A stretch of 64,000 nt of DNA from Larkinella terrae (GCF_009668025.1 NZ_WJXZ01000002.1:441216-505215); one strand, 5' to 3'. Positions 33,898 through 43,538 are shown, counted from the stretch's first letter. Notes: a model not told the origin generated them from the letters alone. Translations and numbers: made by a program.

Positions 33898-34641
33898 ATG
33901 TTCTCATTTTTTAAGCGACGCCAGGAACAAGCTTCTTTTTCGGATTTCGGATTTTTGGGGGTAGATATTCATTCGCACCTGATTCCGGGAATCGACGATG
34001 GTGTGCCCGATCTGGAGACTGCATTGACCTGTCTGCGGGCTTTTGAAGAAATGGGGTATAAAAAAGTCATTACAACCCCTCATATTCTACGCGACTATTA
34101 CCCCAACAGCAGCGATACCATCCGGCGCGGCCTCGACGAACTCCGCGAAGCGATTGCCGGAACCGATCTGAAGATTGAAGTGGAAGCGGCTGCTGAATAC
34201 CTCATTGATGATCATTTCGTCAACCTGCTCCAGGCCAAAGATTTGCTGTCGTTCGGTGCCAACAACTATTTGCTGGTCGAATTATCGTTTGCAAATGCGC
34301 CCCTGAATTTAGACGAAATCGTTTTTCAGATTCAGACGAAAGGTTACCAGCCCATTCTGGCCCATCCCGAGCGATACTCTTACCTGAAAGACCAATCCGA
34401 GCGGTTTCGTAAACTGAGGGTGCAGGGCTGCCTGTTCCAACTGAATCTACTTTCGCTGGTTGGGCAGTACGGCGGGCGCGTCCAGCAGCAGGCGAAACAA
34501 TTGCTCGATGATTCGATGGTCGATTTTGTTGGTTCCGACCTGCACCGACCCCGGGATGCTGAAAAATTAGCCCAATTTCTTCAAACCAAAGAGTTTGCGT
34601 CCCTGAGTTCGCATACTTTTCTCAATTCTTCCTTATTGTAA
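33898..34641 (+). CDS. CpsB/YwqE-type PHP tyrosine-protein phosphatase
   Basis: A 247-residue metal-dependent phosphatase of the PHP fold that dephosphorylates Wzc-type tyrosine kinases. Metal-binding motifs are DIHSHLIPGIDDG (residues 23-35), TTPHILRDYY (about 59-68), EAAAEY (about 98-103), LAHPERY (about 152-158) and GSDLH (about 211-215). It is the first gene of the + arm of the capsule locus and the expected partner of the Wzc at 57281-59638; no low-molecular-weight Wzb is seen. Confidence 0.93.
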   Translation: MFSFFKRRQEQASFSDFGFLGVDIHSHLIPGIDDGVPDLETALTCLRAFEEMGYKKVITTPHILRDYYPNSSDTIRRGLDELREAIAGTDLKIEVEAAAEYLIDDHFVNLLQAKDLLSFGANNYLLVELSFANAPLNLDEIVFQIQTKGYQPILAHPERYSYLKDQSERFRKLRVQGCLFQLNLLSLVGQYGGRVQQQAKQLLDDSMVDFVGSDLHRPRDAEKLAQFLQTKEFASLSSHTFLNSSLL

Positions 34642-34662
34642 CGTCTTCGTTACAGCATTTAT

Positions 34663-34708
34663 CCGGGCAGGCCGAATTACGTTTTATAATTCGGCCTGCC
34701 CGGTTTTT
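34663..34708 (+). terminator. Strong terminator after the CpsB-type gene
   Basis: 17-bp perfect stem (34663-34679 with 34687-34703, core GGGCAGGCC/GGCCTGCCC) and five T. It separates the phosphatase transcript from the downstream sugar-nucleotide genes. Confidence 0.88.
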
Positions 34709-34709
34709 A

Positions 34710-35060
34710 TTAATCCTTCCCAAGTTGCGGCATAGTTTTTGTTTCGATGTCTGATAAATAGGAAAAAGACTTTGCTCCTATTTAAGCCTTTTGAGTGAAA
34801 GAGTATCAGATTAAAAATTATTTATTGGATTATTAAAAGTTTTTTTACTTATTATGGCTATTTTAATTGAAAAATATAGGGATGTTTCAATTTTCCTTTT
34901 CTATATTTAGCTACCAATATCTGAGATAAATAAGGAATTCTCTGTCTGATTTTGTCGCTCAGGCGACTGACCATCCACCCATACTCTGATTCTGAACAAC
35001 CCTTGTGAAGGGCTTTATTCGTTCAGCTTTTCTGTCGGAAACTCAAATTATATTCATTAT
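34710..35060 (+). promoter_or_regulatory. Long AT-rich leader upstream of ugd
   Basis: About 350 nt without a gene. It contains a TATATTTAG promoter-like sequence near 34902-34910, then two small hairpins: GTCGC/GCGAC near 34955-34968 and CCCTT/AAGGG at 35000-35012, the latter followed by CTTTATT. This may be an mRNA leader with an attenuator-like stem ahead of the conserved element at 35062. Suggestive only. Confidence 0.35.
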
Positions 35061-35061
35061 T

Positions 35062-35078
35062 TTTTACTCAACGTTATG
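35062..35078 (+). promoter_or_regulatory. Capsule-locus leader element, copy 1 (ugd)
   Basis: TTTTACTCAACGTTATG, where the last three bases are the start codon of ugd. Same element as at 36451, 38801, 39713, 40747, 57169 and 59635, with a weaker copy at 55483. Confidence 0.65.
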
Positions 35079-36407
35079 AAAATTGCTGTAGTAGGAACCG
35101 GTTACGTGGGACTCGTAACCGGGACCTGTTTTGCCGAAACCGGTAACCAGGTAACTTGTGTCGATGTCGATGAGCGGAAAGTTCAGAAACTCATCAACGG
35201 CATTATTCCCATTTATGAACCTGGGCTGGATGTGCTCTTTAACCGGAATACCGCCGAAGGCCGCCTGAAATTCACCACCAATCTGGCCGAAGGCATTGAA
35301 GGAGCGGAAGTGATTTTTCTGGCATTGCCAACTCCTCCGGGCGAAGACGGTTCTGCCGATCTGAAATACATCCTTAAGGTGGCCGGTGATCTGGGTCAGC
35401 TCCTGAAAGATTACGCGGTGATCGTCGACAAAAGTACCGTGCCGGTCGGAACCGCCGAAAAAGTCCGCGATTATATTTCGCTGGCGGCTCAGGTCGATTT
35501 CGATGTGGTGTCCAACCCCGAATTCCTCCGCGAAGGCGTCGCCATCGAAGACTTCATGAAACCCGATCGCGTGGTGATCGGCACCCAGTCAGAACGCGCT
35601 AAAGCGGTCATGAACAAGCTGTATGCGCCCCTGGTGCGCCAGGGCAACCCCGTCATTTTCATGGACGAACGCTCGGCCGAAATGACCAAATACGCGGCCA
35701 ATGCCTTTCTGGCGGTGAAAATCTCGTTCATGAACGAAATTGCCAACCTCTGCGAAAAAGCCGGTGCCAACGTCGACGACATTCGTCGGGGCATCGGAAC
35801 CGACAGTCGGATCGGCAAGCGGTTTTTGTTTGCCGGTATTGGCTACGGCGGCAGCTGTTTTCCTAAAGACGTGCAGGCGCTGGCCAAAACCGCTCAGGAA
35901 TATGAATATGATTTCCAGATTCTGAAATCGGTCATGTCGGTGAACGCCAAACAGAAAACCAAGCTGCTGCCGGTGATCAACCAGCATTTCAACGGCGATC
36001 TGAAAGGAAAAACCATTGCCATCTGGGGTTTGGCGTTCAAGCCCTACACCGACGACATTCGGGAAGCTCCGGCCCTGGAAAACATTCAGGCGCTACTGGC
36101 AGCCGGTGCGAAAGTGACGGCTTACGACCCGGAAGCGATGGACAACGTCAAGAATGTGCTGGGCAGCAAAATCACCTACGCGCACACTTCGTACGCGGCT
36201 TTGGACGATGCCGATGCGCTGGTGATCATGACCGAGTGGCCGATGTTCCGGACGCCGGAGTTCAGCAAGATGAATCTGTTATTGAAGAACAAGGTGATTT
36301 TCGACGGTCGGAACCTGTACGAACTGGAGCAGATGAAGGAGATGGGCTACACCTATTACAGCATTGGCCGCGAAACTGTAACGCAGGAAGTTGAACAACC
36401 GGCGTAA
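35076..36407 (+). CDS. ugd: UDP-glucose 6-dehydrogenase
   Basis: A 443-residue NAD-dependent enzyme oxidising UDP-glucose to UDP-glucuronate. The N-terminal Rossmann motif is VVGTGYVGLVTGTCFAE (about 4-20), the nucleophile Cys261 is in GYGGSCFPKD, and the C-terminal sugar-binding domain has WGLAFKPYTDDIREAP. Length is normal. It feeds the next gene, which decarboxylates UDP-glucuronate. The UDP-glucose/GDP-mannose dehydrogenase family also includes UDP-ManNAc dehydrogenases, but the neighbour favours UDP-glucose. Confidence 0.92.
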   Translation: MKIAVVGTGYVGLVTGTCFAETGNQVTCVDVDERKVQKLINGIIPIYEPGLDVLFNRNTAEGRLKFTTNLAEGIEGAEVIFLALPTPPGEDGSADLKYILKVAGDLGQLLKDYAVIVDKSTVPVGTAEKVRDYISLAAQVDFDVVSNPEFLREGVAIEDFMKPDRVVIGTQSERAKAVMNKLYAPLVRQGNPVIFMDERSAEMTKYAANAFLAVKISFMNEIANLCEKAGANVDDIRRGIGTDSRIGKRFLFAGIGYGGSCFPKDVQALAKTAQEYEYDFQILKSVMSVNAKQKTKLLPVINQHFNGDLKGKTIAIWGLAFKPYTDDIREAPALENIQALLAAGAKVTAYDPEAMDNVKNVLGSKITYAHTSYAALDDADALVIMTEWPMFRTPEFSKMNLLLKNKVIFDGRNLYELEQMKEMGYTYYSIGRETVTQEVEQPA

Positions 36408-36417
36408 TAAAATTTTA

Positions 36418-36448
36418 CCGCCTACCGGAAACAACATCCGGTAGGCGG
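36418..36448 (+). terminator. Hairpin between ugd and uxs
   Basis: 12-bp perfect stem CCGCCTACCGGA (36418-36429) with TCCGGTAGGCGG (36437-36448); no full T-run, and the leader element starts two bases later at 36451. It may partly terminate or separate the two transcripts. Confidence 0.6.
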
Positions 36449-36450
36449 CT

Positions 36451-36466
36451 TTACTCAACGTTATGA
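36451..36466 (+). promoter_or_regulatory. Capsule-locus leader element, copy 2 (uxs)
   Basis: TTACTCAACGTTATGA. Its ATG at 36463 opens a four-codon frame that stops at 36475-36477, so it is not the uxs start, which is at 36487. The element is therefore kept although it does not supply the start codon. Confidence 0.65.
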
Positions 36467-36486
36467 AAAATTTTTAATCAGGTTAC

Positions 36487-37467
36487 ATGAAGCGCATTCT
36501 GATAACGGGTGGTGCGGGATTTCTGGGCTCACACCTTTGCGATCGATTTATCAAGGAAGGGTATCACGTCATTGCGATGGATAACCTCATTACGGGAGAT
36601 ATACGCAATATCGAGCACCTTCTTCCGCTGTCTAATTTCGAATTTCACCACCACGATGTATCGCAGTTTATCCACATTCCGGGGGAACTCGATTACATTT
36701 TACACTTCGCATCGCCCGCCAGCCCGATCGATTATTTGAAAATCCCGATCCAGACCCTCAAAGTCGGTTCATTGGGGATTCATAACTGCCTGGGATTGGC
36801 GCGCGTCAAGAATGCACGGGTTTTAATTGCTTCAACCTCAGAGGTATACGGCGATCCGACCGTTCATCCGCAGCCCGAAGAATATTGGGGAAATGTCAAT
36901 CCCGTTGGTCCTCGGGGCGTGTACGACGAAGCGAAGCGATTTCAGGAAGCAATCACAATGGCGTATCATACCTACCACGGTCTGGAGACGCGCATTGTCC
37001 GGATTTTCAATACCTATGGTCCCCGGATGCGCCTGAACGACGGCCGGGTTCTGCCCGCTTTCATTGGCCAGGCCCTGCGCGGAGAAGACCTGACGATCTT
37101 CGGTGATGGCAGCCAGACGCGCTCGTTCTGTTACGTGGATGATTTGATTGAAGGCATTTACCGCTTGCTGCTGAGCGACTACGCGTATCCGGTCAACATT
37201 GGTAACCCGGGCGAAATCACCATCAAGGAGTTTGCCGAAGAAATCATCAAACTGACGGGTACGGATCAGAAGGTGGTTTACAAACCGTTGCCGAAGGACG
37301 ATCCGAAGCAGCGCCAGCCCAATATTTCCAAAGCCAAAGTGCTTTTAGACTGGGAACCCCGGGTGTCGCGCGCGGAAGGTTTGCGAATCACGTACGAATA
37401 CTTCAAAAGCCTGCCCGAAGAGGAGTTATACAAGGCGGCTTATCACCGGGAGTTTTCGGCTAGTTAA
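36487..37467 (+). CDS. uxs: UDP-glucuronate decarboxylase (UDP-xylose synthase)
   Basis: A 326-residue extended SDR that converts UDP-glucuronate to UDP-xylose. It shows the Rossmann motif [15 protein letters not shown] (about 6-20), [10 protein letters not shown] (about 74-83), the catalytic Tyr146 and Lys150 (YDEAK) and [10 protein letters not shown] (about 172-181). These are the closest signatures to bacterial and eukaryotic UXS. Directly downstream of ugd, giving a two-step route from UDP-glucose to UDP-xylose. Confidence 0.93.
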   Translation: MKRILITGGAGFLGSHLCDRFIKEGYHVIAMDNLITGDIRNIEHLLPLSNFEFHHHDVSQFIHIPGELDYILHFASPASPIDYLKIPIQTLKVGSLGIHNCLGLARVKNARVLIASTSEVYGDPTVHPQPEEYWGNVNPVGPRGVYDEAKRFQEAITMAYHTYHGLETRIVRIFNTYGPRMRLNDGRVLPAFIGQALRGEDLTIFGDGSQTRSFCYVDDLIEGIYRLLLSDYAYPVNIGNPGEITIKEFAEEIIKLTGTDQKVVYKPLPKDDPKQRQPNISKAKVLLDWEPRVSRAEGLRITYEYFKSLPEEELYKAAYHREFSAS

Positions 37468-37614
37468 CTGAAGGATTGTAAACGTCTTCAGCTAAGGAGC
37501 GGTTTTTAAATAGAGAAACTATTCGATTGATTATCTGCCGATTGTCGTTTTTGTACGTCCGGTAACTGGTTTGTATGTCGGAGTTTTAACTTGTGTGCAT
37601 CATTGAAAAAGGAT

Positions 37615-38757
37615 ATGAAAATTTCATATGTAACCACCTATGACGCTCAGGATGTACACAATTGGTCGGGCATTGGCTATTACATGGCCAAGTCATTCGA
37701 GGAGCAGTTCATTGATGTCCACTACGTTGGAAATCTGACCACGAAATACGAAACCTTTCAGAAAATCAGTCGGCGTCTGTACAGGACCCTGCTTGGTAAA
37801 ACACACCTGGCGGATCGGAACAATGGAATTGCCAGGCATTATGCCGACCAGATAAAGCAGCGGTTGAAAGATGTAAAAACGGACGTTATTTTTAGTCCGG
37901 GCAGTGTGCCGGTTTCGATGGTGGAAGACAAGCGGCCAATCGTCTTTTGGACCGATGCGACTTTCAACGGCATGGTTGATTTTTACCCCGGTTTTTCGCA
38001 TCTGACGGCCGACTCGATGAAGTACGGCCATTCGCTGGAGCAAGCCGCCCTGACCAAATGCAGTCTGGCGATTTATTCGTCCGACTGGGCTGCCCAAACC
38101 GCCCTGCAGTATTACGACATAGATCCCGGGAAAGTAAAAGTGGTTCCGTTCGGAGCTAATTTAGACGGCGATCGGTCGCTGGAGTTAGTAAAAGCCAACC
38201 TGAGCCGCAAATCCGGTTCGGTATGCAAACTGCTTTTTTTAGGGGTCGAATGGGATCGGAAAGGGGGGGATGTAGCTTTTGCCGTCACGCGTCGGCTGAA
38301 TGAAATGGGCGTTCCTGCCGAGTTGTTAGTGGCAGGTTGCACGCCCAAAATAGATGGGCCAATGCCCGGTTACGTAAAGCCATTGGGCTTTATTAGTAAA
38401 AGTACGGTGGCCGGTATCGATACCCTTCAGGTTCTGTTGGCGACCTCTCATTTTTTGATGCTGCCGACTAAAGCTGATTGCGCTCCTATGGTTTTTGCGG
38501 AGGCAAATTCAATGGGCCTGCCGGTTATCACCTCGAATGTGGGCGGCATTCCAACCTTGATTAGAGACGATCTTAACGGAAAAATGTTCGGTCTGGACAG
38601 CGCGGTTGATCAGTATGCCCGGTTTATTGCCGACGTTCATACAGATGCGAAACGGTATCAGGAATTGTGCTTGAGTTCTTTTAATGAATACGAAACAAGA
38701 TTGAACTGGAACGTAGCCGCGCAGACGGTGAAGGGGCTACTGTCGGCATTGCAATAA
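37615..38757 (+). CDS. GT-B glycosyltransferase (GT4-like)
   Basis: A 380-residue glycosyltransferase. The start at ATG 37615 follows AAAAGGA and begins MKISYVTTYDAQDVHNWSG; a longer frame starting with TTG is less likely. The C-terminal half carries KLLFLGVEWDRKGGDVAF (about 205-222) and the donor-site stretch TKADCAPMVFAEANSMGLPVI with the E-x7-E-like pattern (about 284-306). It probably adds a sugar to the repeat unit or assembles a side chain; donor unknown. Confidence 0.85.
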   Translation: MKISYVTTYDAQDVHNWSGIGYYMAKSFEEQFIDVHYVGNLTTKYETFQKISRRLYRTLLGKTHLADRNNGIARHYADQIKQRLKDVKTDVIFSPGSVPVSMVEDKRPIVFWTDATFNGMVDFYPGFSHLTADSMKYGHSLEQAALTKCSLAIYSSDWAAQTALQYYDIDPGKVKVVPFGANLDGDRSLELVKANLSRKSGSVCKLLFLGVEWDRKGGDVAFAVTRRLNEMGVPAELLVAGCTPKIDGPMPGYVKPLGFISKSTVAGIDTLQVLLATSHFLMLPTKADCAPMVFAEANSMGLPVITSNVGGIPTLIRDDLNGKMFGLDSAVDQYARFIADVHTDAKRYQELCLSSFNEYETRLNWNVAAQTVKGLLSALQ

Positions 38758-38800
38758 GTCTGTCGGGCGGTTCATCGTTGCAGAGCTTATTTAAAGAAGA

Positions 38801-38814
38801 TTTACTCAACGTTA
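38801..38814 (+). promoter_or_regulatory. Capsule-locus leader element, copy 3 (cmk)
   Basis: TTTACTCAACGTTA, 20 nt before the cmk start. The ATG that usually ends the element is replaced by AGTTTAA. Confidence 0.6.
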
Positions 38815-38833
38815 GTTTAAAGAAATTTTGTCT

Positions 38834-39616
38834 ATGGATTTTATGAATGATCCCCAGCGGTTTTCTTCTGCAAGGCCAGTAAAGATTGAGATTCGAAACC
38901 CCCGGATCATTATCGCGATCGATGGTCATTCGGGTTGTGGCAAAAGCACAACAGCCAAAAAGGTAGCTTCCCATTTGGGCTATATCTATGTGGATACAGG
39001 TGCCATGTACCGGGCCGTTACGCTGTATTTTCTGCGAAATCACATTTCATTTACGGACTTACCGGCCATTGATGAAGCCCTGGCGACGATTTCAATCTCC
39101 TTCCAGTTTAATCCGGAAACGAACGGCAATGAAATTCACCTGAATGGGGTGAATGTGGAAAACGAAATCCGGAAACTGGAAATTGCCAATGCGGTACCGG
39201 TCGTAAGTGCCATTCCGGCAGTGCGCAGGATGATGGTAGCCATTCAGCAAAAGCTTGGTCGAAACCGGGGTATTGTGATGGATGGCCGCGATATTGGTAC
39301 GAAGGTATTTCCGGAAGCGGAACTGAAAATATTCATGACTGCTGACGCGCTGATCCGTGCCGAACGCCGTCAACTGGAACTGCAGCAAAAAGGGGAAGTG
39401 GTGGCGTTGGCCGAAATTTTGGAAAACATCCGGAAGCGCGACCACCTGGATACGACGCGCGCCGAGAGCCCGCTTCGCCAGGCCAGTGATGCCGAGTTGC
39501 TCGACACCTCATTCATGACCATCGACGAACAGGTCCGCTGGGTAGTCCGGGCGTGTGAGAACCGGATAGAACTGGTGACTGAACCAGCGCTAACGGATTT
39601 ACAATACGAAGGATAA
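38834..39616 (+). CDS. cmk: Cytidylate kinase
   Basis: A 260-residue (d)CMP kinase phosphorylating CMP to CDP. The P-loop GHSGCGKST (31-39), VDTGAMYRAVTLY and GIVMDGRDIGTKVFPEAELK are diagnostic, with RAESPLRQASDAELLDTS near the end. ATG 38834 is preferred over a TTG six bases earlier; M4 is a further option. The usual N-terminus begins near residue 24, so about 20 extra residues precede it. It sits between capsule genes and shares the capsule leader element, which suggests a link with CMP-sugar recycling. Confidence 0.92.
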   Translation: MDFMNDPQRFSSARPVKIEIRNPRIIIAIDGHSGCGKSTTAKKVASHLGYIYVDTGAMYRAVTLYFLRNHISFTDLPAIDEALATISISFQFNPETNGNEIHLNGVNVENEIRKLEIANAVPVVSAIPAVRRMMVAIQQKLGRNRGIVMDGRDIGTKVFPEAELKIFMTADALIRAERRQLELQQKGEVVALAEILENIRKRDHLDTTRAESPLRQASDAELLDTSFMTIDEQVRWVVRACENRIELVTEPALTDLQYEG

Positions 39617-39712
39617 GGTACGGTTTTCGGCAAAACCGCCTTTGTACATGGTGCGTAAGGCCACCTTTCTTTGGGCGGATTCTTCAAAACCAGTCCCCTA
39701 ATTCTAAAGCTG

Positions 39713-39727
39713 ATTTACTCAACGTTA
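39713..39727 (+). promoter_or_regulatory. Capsule-locus leader element, copy 4 (fcl)
   Basis: ATTTACTCAACGTTA at 39713-39727, followed by TAAAAA instead of ATGA; the fcl start is 61 nt further on. Confidence 0.6.
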
Positions 39728-39787
39728 TAAAAACCAGTTAAGCAATTTTATGATTCACCACTACGAGCCTGCTAATTGAAATCAATA

Positions 39788-40726
39788 ATGAGAAAACAAG
39801 ACAAAATATACGTAGCCGGGCATCGGGGCATGGTTGGTTCAGCTATAGTCCGAAACCTACGGAATAGCGGTTATCAAAACATAGTAACCCGAACCTCGTC
39901 GGAGCTGGATTTGAGAAACCAGACTGCAGTGGCTGATTTTTTTGCGGATGAACAACCAAATTATGTGTTCCTGGCAGCTGCTAAAGTAGGAGGTATATGG
40001 GCCAACAACGTTTATCGCGCTGAGTTTCTGTACGATAATCTATTGATTGAAGCCAACATCATCCACAGTGCTTATAAGAATAAAGTAGAAAAATTGCTTT
40101 TTCTGGGCTCGTCCTGTATTTATCCAAAAATGGCTCCGCAGCCGTTGAAGGAAGATTATCTACTGAGCGGTTATCTGGAAGCAACCAATGAGCCCTACGC
40201 CATCGCTAAAATAGCCGGAATTAAGCTTTGCGAAGCCTACCGAAGCCAGTATGGTTGCAACTTTATTTCGGCGATGCCGACCAATCTATACGGCCCGAAC
40301 GATAATTATGATTTGCAGGGTTCCCACGTTTTGCCGGCCTTGATTCGCAAGTTTCACGAAGCAAAAAGCAACGGTAGTGCCTTTGTCGAAATTTGGGGCA
40401 GCGGTTCTCCCCGTCGTGAATTTCTGCACGCTGATGATCTTGCCGATGCCTGTGTGTTCCTGATGGAAACTTACAATGAAAAATTGTTTGTCAATATCGG
40501 AACGGGCGAAGATGTCACGATCCGGGAATTGGCGGAGCTGATAAAAGAAACCGTAGGTTTCGAAGGTGAACTCCGCTGGAATACTGACAAACCGGATGGC
40601 ACACCTCGTAAATTAATGGACGTTTCGCGGCTACATAATTTGGGATGGCAACATCGGACTGATTTGAAAAAAGGTATATCCATAACATACCAGGACTTTC
40701 TGCGCAATCAGGAAGTATATGTCTAA
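39788..40726 (+). CDS. fcl: GDP-L-fucose synthase
   Basis: A 312-residue SDR epimerase/reductase converting GDP-4-keto-6-deoxymannose to GDP-L-fucose. It shows [14 protein letters not shown] (about 9-22), [10 protein letters not shown] (about 60-69), SSCIYP, the catalytic Tyr137 and Lys141 (YAIAK) and [15 protein letters not shown]. The ATG at 39788 is chosen; a TTG at 39776 is also in frame. It sits before gmd, which makes its substrate. Confidence 0.93.
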   Translation: MRKQDKIYVAGHRGMVGSAIVRNLRNSGYQNIVTRTSSELDLRNQTAVADFFADEQPNYVFLAAAKVGGIWANNVYRAEFLYDNLLIEANIIHSAYKNKVEKLLFLGSSCIYPKMAPQPLKEDYLLSGYLEATNEPYAIAKIAGIKLCEAYRSQYGCNFISAMPTNLYGPNDNYDLQGSHVLPALIRKFHEAKSNGSAFVEIWGSGSPRREFLHADDLADACVFLMETYNEKLFVNIGTGEDVTIRELAELIKETVGFEGELRWNTDKPDGTPRKLMDVSRLHNLGWQHRTDLKKGISITYQDFLRNQEVYV

Positions 40727-40746
40727 GTAAAACCAAAAGGAAATAA

Positions 40747-40761
40747 TACTCAATTGTTATG
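40747..40761 (+). promoter_or_regulatory. Capsule-locus leader element, copy 5 (gmd), variant
   Basis: TACTCAATTGTTATG: two bases differ from the consensus TACTCAACGTTATG plus one insertion; its ATG is the gmd start codon. Confidence 0.5.
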
Positions 40762-41871
40762 AAAAAAGCATTAATTACCGGTATTACGGGTCAGGATGGC
40801 GCTTATCTAGCCGAATTGTTGTTGGAAAAAGGCTACGAAGTCCACGGCATCAAGCGCCGGAGTTCGCTATTTAACACGCAACGGATTGACCATTTATACG
40901 AAGATCCGCACGAAAAAAATGTGCGTTTCAAGCTCCACTTCGGCGATCTTTCCGATTCGACCAATATCATCCGGATTATTCAGGAAGTACAGCCCGACGA
41001 GATATATAACCTCGGAGCGATGTCGCACGTACGCGTCAGTTTTGATGAACCTGAATATACCGCTCAGGTCGACGGCATTGGAACGCTCCGGATTCTGGAA
41101 GCCGTCCGGTTGCTGGGCCTGACCGAAAAAACCCGTATTTACCAGGCTTCGACTTCCGAGCTGTACGGTGGCGTGCAAGGCCACGCGCAGTCAGAATTGA
41201 CGCCGTTCTATCCCCGTTCACCCTACGCCGTCGCCAAATTGTATGGCTACTGGATTACGGTCAACTACCGGGAAGCCTACAACATGTATGCTTGCAACGG
41301 TATTCTGTTCAACCACGAATCGCCACTACGGGGTGAAACATTCGTAACCCGGAAAATTACCCGCGCGGTAGCCCGGATCGGGTTGGGATTGCAGGATAAA
41401 GTATTTCTGGGCAACATTGACTCACTCCGTGACTGGGGACACGCCAAAGATTATGTAGAAGCCATGTGGTTGATTCTGCAACAGGAAAAACCGGAAGATT
41501 TTGTGATTGCCACCGGGGTTACGACCACAATCCGCGATTTTGTGAAAATGGCATTTGCGGAAATTGGTGTGGAACTGGCATTCCAGGGTGAAGGCGTAGA
41601 GGAAAAAGCCTTTGTCGTCAGTGCTTCAAATCCGGATTTCCCAATCGAAATTGGCAAAGAAGTGCTGGCCATCGACGAACGGTATTTCCGTCCGACAGAG
41701 GTGGATTTGTTGCTGGGTGATCCGACCAAAGCCATGACGAAGCTGAACTGGAAGCCTAAATACGATCTGGCGGGGTTGGTGAAAGATATGATGAGCGCCG
41801 ATATCGACCTGTTCCGGCGCGATCAATTGCTGGCCGAGGAAGGACATCTGGTGCTGAATTATTTTGAGTAA
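40759..41871 (+). CDS. gmd: GDP-mannose 4,6-dehydratase
   Basis: A 370-residue SDR dehydratase converting GDP-mannose to GDP-4-keto-6-deoxymannose, the first step to GDP-fucose. It begins [19 protein letters not shown] with the TGxxGQDG cofactor motif, has [18 protein letters not shown] (about 85-102), Tyr156/Lys160 (YAVAK) and [16 protein letters not shown] (about 188-203). Length is normal. With fcl it makes GDP-L-fucose. Confidence 0.96.
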   Translation: MKKALITGITGQDGAYLAELLLEKGYEVHGIKRRSSLFNTQRIDHLYEDPHEKNVRFKLHFGDLSDSTNIIRIIQEVQPDEIYNLGAMSHVRVSFDEPEYTAQVDGIGTLRILEAVRLLGLTEKTRIYQASTSELYGGVQGHAQSELTPFYPRSPYAVAKLYGYWITVNYREAYNMYACNGILFNHESPLRGETFVTRKITRAVARIGLGLQDKVFLGNIDSLRDWGHAKDYVEAMWLILQQEKPEDFVIATGVTTTIRDFVKMAFAEIGVELAFQGEGVEEKAFVVSASNPDFPIEIGKEVLAIDERYFRPTEVDLLLGDPTKAMTKLNWKPKYDLAGLVKDMMSADIDLFRRDQLLAEEGHLVLNYFE

Positions 41872-41901
41872 AACGGTTTTCTACAGTCCTAAAATCAGTG
41901 A

Positions 41902-41952
41902 AGCCACCTGATTGGTGAAAGTGCTTTTGCCACTTTCACCAACCAGGTGGCT
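41902..41952 (+). terminator. Long hairpin after gmd
   Basis: Two stacked perfect stems: AGCCACCTG with CAGGTGGCT at the base and GGTGAAAGTG with CACTTTCACC at the top (41902-41952). No T-run follows; probably ends the gmd transcript or protects its 3' end. Confidence 0.65.
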
Positions 41953-42059
41953 ATATACTTAGGATATACCTACATCAATACGACGGCCTACTCCAGACCT
42001 GTAAAGATCTAATGATTTTGGCAGGTCTTGATCCAAATCTTCTAATTGATCCTATCCCC

Positions 42060-43538
42060 ATGCGATTATTCTTCAATAGTGTTTGTCTGTGCCTGCTTAG
42101 CTGGACGGTTTATGCACAACAACCCCTCTCGACTGTTCAATTCTCAACGGAGATAAGCGGAATGGCTTCTTCGGCCCGCCGGACACCATTCTGGCTGCGG
42201 GCTAACCAATTCGGTACGGTTCCGCTGATCGCTCCGGCCGGTATGATACGCCTGGGCAGTTCGGGGATATTCAGACGTGATAGTCTTGGAAAAGGCTGGT
42301 TTTTAGGATATGGCGCCGAGGCAGTTGCCATTGCCGGACCGAACAATCGGGTGATACTACCGGAAGCCTACGCCAGAATTGGCTACCGATCCATTGAACT
42401 GGTAGTTGGCCGGAGGAAGGAAGTGTTGGGGCTGGTAGATACAACCCTATCATCCGGATCTTATTCATGGTCGGGCAATGCATTGCCAATTACCAAGATT
42501 CAATTGGGAACGAATGGATTTGTTCCTTTAAAGTTTACCAAAGGACTCATTTCGATAAACGCCTTTTTTGCGCATGGCTGGTTCCCGAATACGGATTCAA
42601 TCCAGAATTCTTATTTGCACCAAAAGGCTCTATATGGCCGCATTGGAAAACCGCATTGGAAGGTCAAATTTTATGGGGGAATTCTTCACAATGCGCAATG
42701 GGGCGGAAAATCAGATTACCTGGCACCCATCCAGGCGGTAAATGGGAAGATGCCTTCTTCTTTTAAAAGCTATTTATCCGTTGTGACCTCTCAGCAACCT
42801 GCCAATACCAGTGATTACGCCTTTCCGGATGCCGTCAATCGGATTGGAAACCATTTAGGGAACATGGATATAGGAGCTGAGATTACGATTAAAAACTACA
42901 CTGTGCTGGGCTATTATCAGCATCCATTCGAAGATAAATCAGGCATTGCCTTAGTCAATTTACCCGACGGTTTATACGGTATTCGTTTGCAAAACAAAGC
43001 AAACACAGAGGACCGGTTTTTAAAACTCAAAACGATTACTGTTGAATACTTAACGACCAGGGATCAAAGTGGCGCAACGGTTAAAATAAACAGCCCTAAA
43101 TATGAGGGAATGGATGATTACTTTAATAATATCCAATACATTGACGGGTGGGCAGTGAACGAACGAATCATTGGAACCCCGTTTATTACGAGATACAAGG
43201 ATACCAAACCGGAATGGGACACCCATCTAACCCCATCTAAAAAGAATCAGGGAAGCATGATTAACAACAGCCTTGTTTCTTTATACCACTTTGCTTTCCT
43301 GGGAGCGTTGCGTTCGGGGGCTACAATTGAAGCTCGGCTTTCCATCAGCAAAAATTACGGAACGCACTGGAAGCGGTTTCCGGAGGATGTGACACAAACT
43401 TCCAGCTTGGTTCGGTTTAATCTGCCAGTCAATTGGCTGGGTGGAAGCATTATCGGTCTTAATTTAGCAATGGACCAGGGTTCACTTTATGATAATGCTG
43501 TTGGTGGAATGATCAGCTTTAAGAAGGTTTGGCGTTAA
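42060..43538 (+). CDS. Capsule assembly Wzi family protein (second copy)
   Basis: A 492-residue outer-membrane beta-barrel protein. The start at 42060 gives the signal peptide MRLFFNSVCLCLLSWTVYAQ; a longer in-frame extension from 42012 has no support. It shares with the copy at 27478 the motifs TPFWLRANQFG (about 41-51), KEVLGLVDTTLSSGSYSWSG and NAQWGGKSDYLAP. As the last gene of the + arm it probably organises or binds the polymer at the surface, as Wzi does in E. coli group 1 capsules. Confidence 0.88.
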   Translation: MRLFFNSVCLCLLSWTVYAQQPLSTVQFSTEISGMASSARRTPFWLRANQFGTVPLIAPAGMIRLGSSGIFRRDSLGKGWFLGYGAEAVAIAGPNNRVILPEAYARIGYRSIELVVGRRKEVLGLVDTTLSSGSYSWSGNALPITKIQLGTNGFVPLKFTKGLISINAFFAHGWFPNTDSIQNSYLHQKALYGRIGKPHWKVKFYGGILHNAQWGGKSDYLAPIQAVNGKMPSSFKSYLSVVTSQQPANTSDYAFPDAVNRIGNHLGNMDIGAEITIKNYTVLGYYQHPFEDKSGIALVNLPDGLYGIRLQNKANTEDRFLKLKTITVEYLTTRDQSGATVKINSPKYEGMDDYFNNIQYIDGWAVNERIIGTPFITRYKDTKPEWDTHLTPSKKNQGSMINNSLVSLYHFAFLGALRSGATIEARLSISKNYGTHWKRFPEDVTQTSSLVRFNLPVNWLGGSIIGLNLAMDQGSLYDNAVGGMISFKKVWR

